A stretch of DNA of 64,000 nt from the NCBI GenBank assembly GCA_041675325.1, contig JBAYUG010000004.1, positions 1 to 64,000 on the forward strand. The letters run 5' to 3'. The notes under the pieces are model-generated. The model was not told the DNA's origin. It did not search any database and saw nothing but the letters and a program-made list of their open reading frames with translations. The DNA is from CAIKZJ01 sp041675325 (GTDB lineage: Bacteria > Bacteroidota > Ignavibacteria > Tepidaquicellales > Tepidaquicellaceae). The position numbers and the translations under genes were made by a program. Shown here piece by piece: positions 36,342 to 44,938 of the stretch. Every line of letters begins with the position of its first letter. Position 1 is the stretch's first letter.

Positions 36342-37748
36342 TTATACTAAATCAAATTTTGCAGTGAAGTGCCGGAGAAACTTTGGCTCTTCGACAATCT
36401 TTATGCCTCTTATCTTATCTTTGTTTTTGCTGATTTCAATAAGCACCTCTGCGACAAAATCAATATGGCTTTGCGTGTAAACCCTTCTGGGTATTGCAAG
36501 TCTTACGAGCTCCATATCGGCAGGAATCAGCTTTCCTTTGTCGTCATACTTTCCGAACATAACACTACCGATTTCGACGCCTCTAATACCGCCCCGCTTG
36601 TAAAGCTCAACCACGAGCGCCTGTCCTGGATACTGATCGACGGGAATGTTTGGCAGAAAGCCTTTTGCGTCAATATAAAGTGCATGACCGCCGACGGGTT
36701 TTATGTAAGGAATACCGTTTGCTTCAAGCTTATCGCCGAGATACTTTGATGAATGAATTCTGTAATGCAGATAGCTTTCATCGACTATCTCTTCAAGACC
36801 CTGTGCAATGGCTTCAAGGTCGCGTCCCGCAAGACCGCCGTAAGTTTCGTAACCTTCCGTAATAATTAAAAGGTTCTTGCAGTTCTGGTACCACTCTTCA
36901 TTGTTCATTGAAAGGAATCCGCCGATGTTTGCGAATGCGTCCTTCTTTGCGGACATCGTACAGCCGTCAGCATAGGAAAACATTTCGTTGCAGATTTCCA
37001 TAATAGATTTATTCTCGTATCCTTTTTCCCTTATCTTAATAAAATATGAATTCTCTGCAAACCTGCATGCATCAAGGAAGAACGGGATTTTATGTTCTTT
37101 GCATATCTTGCTTACTTCGCGTATATTTTCCATCGAAACAGGCTGGCCGCCGCCGGTATTGTTCGTAATCGTCAGCATGCAGACAGGAATATTTTTTACA
37201 CCTGTTGTTTCAATAAATTCGCGGAGTTTCTTTGTGTCCATGTTTCCTTTGAAAGGATGAATCACTTCAGGATGCTTGCCTTCTTCTATCACAAGGTCAA
37301 CAGCCTCAGCACCGTTAAACTCGATGTTTGCACGTGTTGTATCAAAATGGTTATTGCTGGGGATAGATTTTCCTTTTCCTGAATTAACAAAGCGCCCCTC
37401 TTTATCAATGTCACTGAGCAAAAATGTAAAAAGAATTCTTTCTGCAGCGCGTCCCTGATGAACCGGGATGCAATGCTTGAAACCGAAAATCTTTCTTACT
37501 GCGGCATCAAATCTGAAGTATGATTTTGAACCTGCGTAAGATTCATCGCCGTCCATAATAGCCGCCCATTGCTTTGAGCTCATAGCAGAAGTGCCGCTGT
37601 CGGTCAAAAGGTCTATCAGTACGTCTTCGGCGTGAATTAAGAAGGGATTGTAAAAAGCTTTCTTTATAATTTCTTCTCTTTCTTTGGCTGTCGTTGTTTT
37701 AACGTATTCAACAGATTTAATTCTGAAAGGCTCGATTATCGTTTTCAT
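36342..37748 (-). CDS. tnaA: Tryptophanase (PLP-dependent beta-eliminating lyase)
   Basis: Splits tryptophan to indole, pyruvate and ammonia. The 468 residues align end to end with TnaA and tyrosine phenol-lyase. The PLP lysine is in SAKKD (K268/K269). Discriminating residues favour tryptophanase: D136 in HFDTTR (Asp in TnaA, Thr in TPL), EIGS where TPL has the substrate arginine (ERG), and LRHFTAKF near the C terminus (His in TnaA, Phe in TPL). Some surface segments (SAMSSKQWA, FSYADGCTMSAKKD) look TPL-like. No tnaC-type leader or TnaB permease is adjacent; the DUF3127 gene follows. Confidence 0.88.
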   Translation of the reverse strand: MKTIIEPFRIKSVEYVKTTTAKEREEIIKKAFYNPFLIHAEDVLIDLLTDSGTSAMSSKQWAAIMDGDESYAGSKSYFRFDAAVRKIFGFKHCIPVHQGRAAERILFTFLLSDIDKEGRFVNSGKGKSIPSNNHFDTTRANIEFNGAEAVDLVIEEGKHPEVIHPFKGNMDTKKLREFIETTGVKNIPVCMLTITNNTGGGQPVSMENIREVSKICKEHKIPFFLDACRFAENSYFIKIREKGYENKSIMEICNEMFSYADGCTMSAKKDAFANIGGFLSMNNEEWYQNCKNLLIITEGYETYGGLAGRDLEAIAQGLEEIVDESYLHYRIHSSKYLGDKLEANGIPYIKPVGGHALYIDAKGFLPNIPVDQYPGQALVVELYKRGGIRGVEIGSVMFGKYDDKGKLIPADMELVRLAIPRRVYTQSHIDFVAEVLIEISKNKDKIRGIKIVEEPKFLRHFTAKFDLV

Positions 37749-37970
37749 GTATTTGCTGTATTTTCTTGTGTAAAGATCAATTTACAAAAAAACCGCTAAA
37801 GAATTAATTCAGAAAGGGGGAATATTAGTTCAAAAGTTTTAAGCTATTTTCGGCGTTATACACACGTCCTGCCGACGTTACCCAAAAGTTAAGGATGCTG
37901 ACATTACTATTTGAATTACAAAAGTATAAAAATATTGTTATAATATTATTACAAACAACAGGAGTATATC

Positions 37971-39290
37971 ATGAAATCTATTTCAGTTAACAACCTTAAT
38001 ATTAGTGCGGAAAATTCTTTTCCGTTTATTTCGGAAAGCGAACTTAATTCTTTAAAGAAAGAAACGGAAAGATGCTATAATGATTTGGTAAATCTTTCTG
38101 GCAAGGGAAACGAATTTCTGGGCTGGATTGACCTGCCCTCTGATATTCAAAAAGGAGAGCTGAAGACAATTGAAGAAACCGCACGTTATTTAAGGAGGAA
38201 GTCCGACGTTATAGTTGTTGTCGGCATTGGCGGCTCTTATCTTGGTGCGCGTGCCGTTATTGAAGCTCTTCAACACAGCTTTAAGTATATTCTTAAAAAG
38301 AAAGACAGTCTGCCGCACGTTGTTTTTTCGGGACAAAATATAAGCGAAGACTATCTTTCGGATTTAATGGAAGTTCTTGAAGGTAAGAAGTTCTCGGTTA
38401 TAGTGATTTCTAAATCAGGTACGACAACAGAGCCTGCAATTGCTTTCAGATTATTGAAGAATCTTGCGGAAAAGAAGTTTGGCAAAGAAGTAGCAGCGAA
38501 CAGAATTGTTGCAATAACAGATAAAGCAAAAGGTGCACTGAAAAGGCTTGCCGATAAAGAAGGATACAAAACATTTGTTATTCCAGATGATGTAGGCGGA
38601 AGGTTTTCTGTGCTTTCACCCGTAGGGCTTCTGCCTGTAGCATGCGGCGGTTTTAACGTTAAAGATTTGATAAAGGGTGCCGAGGATATGGAGACTATTT
38701 TGAAAGGGAAAGAGAAGTTTGAAGATAACCCCGCAATGCTTTATGCCGCAATAAGAAACCTGCTTTACAGAAAGGGCAAGACAACGGAAATACTTACAAG
38801 CTTTTCCCCGTCGCTGTATTGTTTTATTGAATGGTGGAAACAACTTTACGGAGAAAGCGAAGGCAAGGATGGAAAGGGGATTTTCCCTGCAGGCACAATT
38901 TTCTCAACCGACTTGCATTCAATGGGGCAGTATATTCAGGACGGAACAAGGAATATATTTGAAACAAATATCTGGGTTAAGAAAGCAGGTAAGAAACTTC
39001 TTATACCAAAAGACGAAATGAATCTTGATGAACTGAATTATATTGCCGGAAAGAACATAAATTTTGTAAACGAAAAGGCAATGCTTGGAACGATGCAGGC
39101 GCATAAAGACGGAGGAGTGCCTGCGATTACAATTGAGATACCCGCACTGAACGAAAAGGTTCTCGGCGGACTTATTTATTTCTTTGAGTTTGCCTGTGCC
39201 ATAAGCGGTTACATGCTTGGGGTTAATCCTTTTGATCAGCCGGGCGTAGAAGCTTACAAAAAGAATATGTTTAAATTGCTTGGTAAATAA
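37971..39290 (+). CDS. pgi: Glucose-6-phosphate isomerase
   Basis: Interconverts glucose-6-phosphate and fructose-6-phosphate. The 439 residues show the two SIS subdomains: VVGIGGSYLGARAVIEAL and the sugar-phosphate loop VISKSGTTTEPAIAF. The length is that of the short (Gram-positive/Thermotoga) type of Pgi. A clear Shine-Dalgarno (ACAGGAG) precedes the ATG. Two bases separate it from the HEAT-cyclophilin gene. Confidence 0.95.
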   Translation: MKSISVNNLNISAENSFPFISESELNSLKKETERCYNDLVNLSGKGNEFLGWIDLPSDIQKGELKTIEETARYLRRKSDVIVVVGIGGSYLGARAVIEALQHSFKYILKKKDSLPHVVFSGQNISEDYLSDLMEVLEGKKFSVIVISKSGTTTEPAIAFRLLKNLAEKKFGKEVAANRIVAITDKAKGALKRLADKEGYKTFVIPDDVGGRFSVLSPVGLLPVACGGFNVKDLIKGAEDMETILKGKEKFEDNPAMLYAAIRNLLYRKGKTTEILTSFSPSLYCFIEWWKQLYGESEGKDGKGIFPAGTIFSTDLHSMGQYIQDGTRNIFETNIWVKKAGKKLLIPKDEMNLDELNYIAGKNINFVNEKAMLGTMQAHKDGGVPAITIEIPALNEKVLGGLIYFFEFACAISGYMLGVNPFDQPGVEAYKKNMFKLLGK

Positions 39291-39292
39291 AA

Positions 39293-41404
39293 ATGATTTA
39301 TAATATGAAAAGAGCCATATTGGTTTTAATAGTTTTCTTAATATCAGCGTTCAGTCTTTATTCACAGGTCTTTACCCCCGAAGAACTACAGGTAATAAAA
39401 CTTCAGGACGAGAGAACATTCGGGAGCAATAATGAATTAATAAATTATCTCGATGACAGAAATGATAATGTGGTTATTCGCAGCTTATGGGCAATAGGCA
39501 ACGTAGGAAAAGAAGAAGGTGTAAGACCCGTCGCAGAAAAACTTTTCTCAAGCCGCTCGGAAGATATACGGATAGCCGCTGCATACGCGCTTGGGCTGTT
39601 GCATTTTGATGATTCAAGGAAAGCATTGGTTGAAATTATTGCAGATACACGAGATGAAAGAGTAAAAGCCGAAGCATTAAACTCACTGGGTTATATAGGC
39701 ACGCCAGAAAATCTTGAAACAATTGCAGGCTATAAGTTTGATTCCGAAGTTTTGCAAACTGCTCAGGCGTTGTCAATTGCGAGGTTCGGAAGAAGAAACA
39801 TCAAAAGCGAAAGCAGCGTAAATAAATTAATTGAACTCGCTGCATCAAAATACGAATCAACCTCAAGAGCAGCGGCTTATGCACTCGCTAACACGAGAAA
39901 CAGAGAGCTTCTGACAAACGCAAGGGGCGCAATAAACTCTTTATTGGTTTCAAGCAATGCCGATACACGCATGTGGGCTTTTCTTGCAAATGGATATGTG
40001 TCTTCTGATGTAAAAAGTCTTATGAATGCTTATGAGAAAGAAAGTATCTGGCAGGTAAAAACAAACATACTAAATTCTTTTCAGACGATTAACAGATTTA
40101 ATCCCGAGAAAGCCGACAATAAAGAACTTGCGTTCTTTCTCGTTAATAAAGGCAGCGGTGAAGATGTTTATCTTGCGACAACAGCTTTAAAAGTTCTCGG
40201 TAATATATTTCAATCTTCTAAAGACGAAACACTTAAATCAGAATTACTCCCGCAGCTGGAATGGTTTCTCATAAAAGGAAAAGCAGTTGATATACCAGTT
40301 ATTGCAGAAGCGATAAACACTATCGGAATGATTTATAAAGATGCCGCAAAAGATGAGTTGATTGCATATTACAAAGACGTTGAAGGATACGAATTAAAAT
40401 CAGCGGTTATATCTGCGTTCAAATATTTTGATGATGCCTCGGTTTATAATGATATGCGTGATATGATAACTAAGGATGTACAGGCTTATGTAGATAAGAA
40501 TAAAATTGAGTCCGGCGATATGATTGCAGGCAAGGAGCTGAACGGTCTTTACCGCTCTTTTATCGAAAGTCTCGGTGAGCTTAAATACAAAGCTAATACA
40601 AAAGACAGGCACACTATGCGTCTTATATTTTCAGAGTTTGTCAGTTCAAAAGATCCGTCTATAATGGATTTATGCCTAACGTCTTTAAGCGACAGCATAT
40701 ACATAAATGACATTTCTGAAACCCGTGCAATACTGGCACTTGATTATCAGGACATGGTTTATCCGAAGGACAAAGAAGCGATGCGACTGATTATTCGTGC
40801 TTTTGGAAACCTCAAAGCAGAAAACGCAATTGACCTTCTTAAAAGCGGGTTGAATAGTAAAGACTACGAAATTGCAAAAGAGTCAGCCGGTGCTTTAAAG
40901 AAAATAACGAGTAAAGATTTTACTTTTACCGCGAAGCAAAGGTATTTAGAAAATCATGAACAGCTGAATTTATTGAACAACAAACAGTACGTGCTGCTGA
41001 ACACAAACAAAGGTAACATCAAAATAAAACTTTATCCTTATGAGGTGCCTTATACAGTAATGAACTTCATATCTCTTGCAGAAAAAGGATTTTACAATAA
41101 CACAGTTTTCCATCGCGTGATTCCTAACTTTGTAATACAGGGCGGTGACCCGCTTAATAATGGATGGGGAGGACCCGAATATTCAATACGCTCGGAATTT
41201 GCACCGCTTCATTATGAACGCGGGATACTCGGAATGGCATCCGACGGAAAAGACACAGAAGGAAGTCAGTTTTTTGTAACTCATTCGCCATTTTATCATC
41301 TTGACAACTCCTACACGATTTTCGGTGAGGTTGTTGAAGGAATGGATGTAGTTGACAGAATTTATATCGGTGATGTGCTTAAGAGCATTACAATTCTTCC
41401 TTAA
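39293..41404 (+). CDS. Exported HEAT-repeat protein with cyclophilin domain
   Basis: 703 aa with a signal peptide (hydrophobic stretch ILVLIVFLISAFSLYSQ); the ATG at 39305 is an equally good start. Residues ~30-560 are alpha-helical HEAT repeats (several with D-x-x-V/I-R and A-A-x-A-L patterns). Residues ~566-703 are a cyclophilin-type peptidyl-prolyl isomerase with GFYNNTVFHRVIPNFVIQGGDP and EGSQFFVTHSP, including the catalytic arginine in FHRV. Fusion of a long HEAT scaffold with a PPIase suggests a periplasmic folding factor. It follows pgi by two bases. Confidence 0.85.
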   Translation: MIYNMKRAILVLIVFLISAFSLYSQVFTPEELQVIKLQDERTFGSNNELINYLDDRNDNVVIRSLWAIGNVGKEEGVRPVAEKLFSSRSEDIRIAAAYALGLLHFDDSRKALVEIIADTRDERVKAEALNSLGYIGTPENLETIAGYKFDSEVLQTAQALSIARFGRRNIKSESSVNKLIELAASKYESTSRAAAYALANTRNRELLTNARGAINSLLVSSNADTRMWAFLANGYVSSDVKSLMNAYEKESIWQVKTNILNSFQTINRFNPEKADNKELAFFLVNKGSGEDVYLATTALKVLGNIFQSSKDETLKSELLPQLEWFLIKGKAVDIPVIAEAINTIGMIYKDAAKDELIAYYKDVEGYELKSAVISAFKYFDDASVYNDMRDMITKDVQAYVDKNKIESGDMIAGKELNGLYRSFIESLGELKYKANTKDRHTMRLIFSEFVSSKDPSIMDLCLTSLSDSIYINDISETRAILALDYQDMVYPKDKEAMRLIIRAFGNLKAENAIDLLKSGLNSKDYEIAKESAGALKKITSKDFTFTAKQRYLENHEQLNLLNNKQYVLLNTNKGNIKIKLYPYEVPYTVMNFISLAEKGFYNNTVFHRVIPNFVIQGGDPLNNGWGGPEYSIRSEFAPLHYERGILGMASDGKDTEGSQFFVTHSPFYHLDNSYTIFGEVVEGMDVVDRIYIGDVLKSITILP

Positions 41405-41519
41405 CAGCAGGAATTATTGTATTGATTTTACAGTATTTATACGGGAATTTGAACTTCAAATCATTTATTATCGTTTTAATGTATATACATTAAATTAAAC
41501 TATTTAACGGAGATAAAAC

Positions 41520-42029
41520 ATGTTATCAAAAAAACTTGAAGACGCAATAAACAAACAAATTAACAAAGAACTTTATTCCGCATATTTCTATCTTGGTATG
41601 TCAGCTTACTGCAACTCGGTTGACCTGGACGGGTTTGAAAATTTCTTCTACGTTCAGTATCAGGAAGAAACATTTCATGCAATGAAACTATACAACTACG
41701 TTCTTGAAAGAAGCGGAAGTGTTGTCTTATCGCAGATTGACACTCCTCCGCAGAGTTTTAAATCTGCTCTGGATGTATGCGAGCAAACCTATGAACACGA
41801 AAAAGTAGTCACAAAATCAATCAACGACCTTATGGACATTGCAATAAAGGAAAATGACCATGCAACATCGAGCTTCCTTAAATGGTATGTGGATGAACAG
41901 GTTGAAGAAGAAGCAACAATCTCAAAACTTGTCAACAGAATGAAGCTTGTCGGTGATAACGTCGGCGGACTTTTTATTATCGACCAGGAATTAAAGGCGC
42001 GTGTCTTTACGCCTCCTGCGACAGCATAA
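41520..42029 (+). CDS. Ferritin
   Basis: 169 aa, normal for bacterial non-haem ferritin (FtnA type). It stores iron as ferric mineral in a 24-mer. Ferroxidase-centre residues are visible: E17 in INKELYSAYFYLGM, and the glutamate/histidine pair in QEETFHAMKLY; a second glutamate set is in VDEQVEEEATI. A Shine-Dalgarno GGAG precedes the start. A hairpin terminator follows. It is monocistronic and convergent with the MarR gene. Confidence 0.93.
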   Translation: MLSKKLEDAINKQINKELYSAYFYLGMSAYCNSVDLDGFENFFYVQYQEETFHAMKLYNYVLERSGSVVLSQIDTPPQSFKSALDVCEQTYEHEKVVTKSINDLMDIAIKENDHATSSFLKWYVDEQVEEEATISKLVNRMKLVGDNVGGLFIIDQELKARVFTPPATA

Positions 42030-42051
42030 GAAAAACATCTTTTATAAATAC

Positions 42052-42087
42052 AAAAGACTGATCCGCCGCGGCGGACCAGCCTTTTTT
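42052..42087. terminator. Bidirectional terminator with a GC-rich palindrome in its loop
   Basis: Outer arms AAAAG and CTTTT, then CTG and CAG, flank the perfect palindrome TCCGCCGCGGCGGA (42062-42075), with two A/C mismatches at the junctions. A T-run ends the hairpin. It lies between the convergent ferritin and MarR genes. The palindrome is the same type as at 43, 1733 and 18082. Confidence 0.75.
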
Positions 42088-42107
42088 CATTTCGAGAGTA
42101 AAATATT

Positions 42108-42518
42108 CTATAAGCAATCTTCCAGTTTATGAAAGAGTTTAATCGTATCCTTTTTCTCTGAGACAGTTAGTTTTTTCTGAATGGTTTGTTCACACTCGTT
42201 GAGCACAACCTCAATTTTCTTGCGTACACGTGTCCCTTTTGGAGCAAGTTTAAGAACCACATTTCTTCTGTCTTCTTTTGAAATTTCCTGATCAAGATAT
42301 TTGTTTTTAATAAGCTTTTCAACAACGCGGCTTCCCCTCGAGACCGAAAGCCCCATATTTTTTGACAGAGCGTTGCAGTTGCAGGGCTGTCCCGGTCTCA
42401 TTGCAAGTATACCCCTGTACTCGGCAGGAGAGAGATTAAACTCAAGCCTTATTGATTCTTCCTTATCAAGGCATTTGCTTTTTATTCCGATTATGAGGTC
42501 TATTATTCTGTCTGCCAT
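42108..42518 (-). CDS. MarR-family transcriptional regulator
   Basis: 136 aa winged-helix repressor. The recognition region is CNCNALSKNMGLSVSRGSRVVEKLIKNKYL, followed by the wing SKEDRRNVVLKLAPKG. A C-x-C pair sits just before the recognition helix and could sense redox or sulfur species, which is inference. It is the last gene of the minus-strand operon 46510-42108 (34 bases after the transporter-rhodanese gene), so it probably regulates that operon. Confidence 0.88.
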   Translation of the reverse strand: MADRIIDLIIGIKSKCLDKEESIRLEFNLSPAEYRGILAMRPGQPCNCNALSKNMGLSVSRGSRVVEKLIKNKYLDQEISKEDRRNVVLKLAPKGTRVRKKIEVVLNECEQTIQKKLTVSEKKDTIKLFHKLEDCL

Positions 42519-42552
42519 TGATTATTAATTTTAGAGTTTATTATAATTGTTT

Positions 42553-43743
42553 TTAGCAGCCGCCAATTATTCTTTTTGTTTTCTTATCGTCAGTGTTTAT
42601 AGACTTTTTGCTTGCTTTAATAAGAGTGGGTAATTGTGCCCGTGCTTTTTCTCTGAATATATAAGTTGCCTGCATTTGTCTTGACACAGTATCGGGTTTT
42701 TTAAAATTCATTATTTCTTCTTTGAATGCATCCATGCCGCCTTTTAAGATATACAGGTTTTTATATCCCAGCTCGTTTGCAATGTATGCTAATCCTTTTT
42801 CCTCCTGTTCATTGTTTGCAATGATAATATTTTCTATTCCTTTCGTAGAAAATTTCTTATTTATGTCTTTTCCGAATAAATCATCAGTCGTCCAGTTTGA
42901 AGATTTTGGAAGAGTTAATTCTTTGTATTCGTCTTTTGTTCTGAAATCATAAATTTGAATGTTCTTGTCGTTATCAAGAAGTCTGAAAGCAAGCTCATCA
43001 GAATCCATGACTTCATACTTGATATTGTTTATTACCGCAGGGTTTACGGATTCTTCTTTTAAATTAACCTGTCTTTCGGGAAACGCAAAAGCTGAAAGCC
43101 CAATTAATAAAACAACAACCGCCAATCCGTAGTATAATTTTAAAGGCTTCAAATCTTCTGTTAAGTATCCAACGTTTTTCTTTTCAATCATAGTAGTAAA
43201 AATAAATGCCGCTACTGCCATGAATACCATCATAAAAGCAAACATACCCTGAGAAACTCCTATCAAGTCAAAGAATCTAATCTCCCCCCATGCACCCGCT
43301 TTGTATAACCCTTCAAACAAAGGATATCCTTCGGCAAATACGAATACCCCTATAAAAGAACCTGCGACAAAGATCATTGCATCTATTTTTCCTATTGCCG
43401 CAGCACATAAGCTTGTGCCCGGACAGAATCCTCCGATGACAAATCCAAGCCCCATTATCAATCCTCCGACAATCGCCGACCAGATAAATGTCGGGTTAAC
43501 ATAAACCAAACTTAAATCCAGAAGACCATAATGACCAAGTATTACTACACCCATCATCGCAGTTATTCCTCCCGTGAAAAAAACTCTCAGAACCGTAAAA
43601 TCATATCCGTAAAATAAACCGACAAGTTTCTTAGAGGTTGAAAATCCTGCCTGCTCGAGTATAAACCCAAAAGCAATTCCAATAATTAATGCAACTATCA
43701 GGTTTAATTCGTTTCCAATTATATCAGGTACTAATGGTGCCAT
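42553..43743 (-). CDS. YeeE/YedE-family transporter fused to a rhodanese domain
   Basis: 396 aa. The N-terminal ~220 residues have about six membrane segments and the YeeE/YedE (TsuA-type, thiosulfate uptake) signature GGFCPGTSLCAAA with paired cysteines. After one more hydrophobic segment, residues ~255-360 form a rhodanese-like domain (IQIYDFRTKDEYKELTLPKS, YILKGGMDAF). The rhodanese active-site cysteine is not evident; the equivalent position reads IIIANNEQEEK, so it may bind but not transfer sulfur. The start at 43743 has a strong AAGGAG; an ATG at 43809 lies inside the upstream gene. It imports a sulfur compound together with the gene upstream. Confidence 0.8.
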   Translation of the reverse strand: MAPLVPDIIGNELNLIVALIIGIAFGFILEQAGFSTSKKLVGLFYGYDFTVLRVFFTGGITAMMGVVILGHYGLLDLSLVYVNPTFIWSAIVGGLIMGLGFVIGGFCPGTSLCAAAIGKIDAMIFVAGSFIGVFVFAEGYPLFEGLYKAGAWGEIRFFDLIGVSQGMFAFMMVFMAVAAFIFTTMIEKKNVGYLTEDLKPLKLYYGLAVVVLLIGLSAFAFPERQVNLKEESVNPAVINNIKYEVMDSDELAFRLLDNDKNIQIYDFRTKDEYKELTLPKSSNWTTDDLFGKDINKKFSTKGIENIIIANNEQEEKGLAYIANELGYKNLYILKGGMDAFKEEIMNFKKPDTVSRQMQATYIFREKARAQLPTLIKASKKSINTDDKKTKRIIGGC

Positions 43744-43759
43744 TATTATACTCCTTATC

Positions 43760-44275
43760 TTATATCCAAAGTTTTCTGAAAAAATAAGCAAAGGCATACC
43801 CTCCGCCAAATATCGCCATCATTGTTATAATGCCGCCTGCTGACATTACTGCCATACCGCTTAATGCCGCACCGCTCGTACATCCCCGCCCGAGCTGTGC
43901 TCCAAAGCCGAACAAAAACCCTCCGATTAATGCTCCAATTATTCTAACACGTGTAGTTACTTTCTGCGGATGCTCAAGTTTTAAACTCAATCTGTTAGAT
44001 ACCAGCCCCGAACCAAACGCACCGATTAAAACACCAATCACTTCGAACACAAGCCAGCTTTTCAGAGGATTATCTGAATGTTCAGTTTTGTACTCTTCAT
44101 AATAATGTGTGTTTTCTGTGTGAGCAGGTGCAAGAGTACTTACTACCGAAACAACAGCACTTTTGACAGCTCCGCTTGCTCCCAATCCTCTGCCTGTTAT
44201 AAATATTGTTACAAGCAGAAGCAGCCCTAATAAAAATCCCGCAAGATAAGGATTCATGTATTTTGATTCTTTCAT
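43760..44275 (-). CDS. YeeE/YedE-family sulfur transporter half
   Basis: 171 aa with about four membrane segments. The YeeE/YedE marker GAQLGRGCTSGAALSG is near residue 120, with the cysteine used in thiosulfate binding in TsuA. It is a half-size module that pairs with the next gene, a common two-gene arrangement of the family. A GTG at 44287 would overlap the cytochrome b gene; the ATG at 44275 is preferred, with 44257 also possible. Confidence 0.82.
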   Translation of the reverse strand: MKESKYMNPYLAGFLLGLLLLVTIFITGRGLGASGAVKSAVVSVVSTLAPAHTENTHYYEEYKTEHSDNPLKSWLVFEVIGVLIGAFGSGLVSNRLSLKLEHPQKVTTRVRIIGALIGGFLFGFGAQLGRGCTSGAALSGMAVMSAGGIITMMAIFGGGYAFAYFFRKLWI

Positions 44276-44276
44276 A

Positions 44277-44936
44277 TTATATTTCACTACTTAATGTTTC
44301 CGAATTTTCTTTCTTTATTTCTTCTGTATCGTGTTCTATTTCTTCATATCCCGTTAGCATTGCCTTGAGGTTTGATGTCACGGTTGTTCCTGTTGTTATT
44401 AAGTAAAGATGTGTAACAATAAATGCCGCAAGAAGTATAGCCCCCGCTGTGTGAACAATAGCAATTATTTCAAGAGAATCTATATTGATGCTTGCTATCG
44501 TCTGGTTTTGCGGATACCTGTAGAACATGTATAAAAGTCCTGAGATAACCATTATCGGAATAACGAGTATTTTCAGTCCGAAGTAAACAAGCTTCTGCAG
44601 CGGGTTTAATTTGCTTAGCACACTTTTTTTGGTCGGATGACTTGCATTCTTAAAAATGCCGAACAAGTAATAATTTAACTGAGCTTTTATGTTTGTGAAT
44701 GTCGGAACATATTGCCTCCATTCACCTGTTGTAAAATGCCAGAACACTGCAAACACAATTAATATGATAAAAGCGTATGCGGCAATGTTGTGATATGTAA
44801 CAGCATTCTCAAAACCGAAGAATGAAAAAGTGCCGTGGATTTCAAACCCTGTAGCTGCAAGAAAAAATATCAGCAATGCCTGCATCCAGTGCCAGAAACG
44901 TTCAAATGATTTATATATTAATACAGTTTTTGACAT
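44277..44936 (-). CDS. Cytochrome b561-type membrane subunit
   Basis: 219 aa with four membrane helices. Likely haem ligands are the histidines in FERFWHWMQ, VTYHNIAAYAF, IVHTAGAIL and FIVTHLYLITTG. The fold is the formate-dehydrogenase-gamma / NapC-partner cytochrome b type. It sits two bases downstream of the octahaem cytochrome and probably passes electrons between the quinone pool and that protein. The C-terminal tail is acidic. Confidence 0.82.
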   Translation of the reverse strand: MSKTVLIYKSFERFWHWMQALLIFFLAATGFEIHGTFSFFGFENAVTYHNIAAYAFIILIVFAVFWHFTTGEWRQYVPTFTNIKAQLNYYLFGIFKNASHPTKKSVLSKLNPLQKLVYFGLKILVIPIMVISGLLYMFYRYPQNQTIASINIDSLEIIAIVHTAGAILLAAFIVTHLYLITTGTTVTSNLKAMLTGYEEIEHDTEEIKKENSETLSSEI

Positions 44937-44938
44937 AC

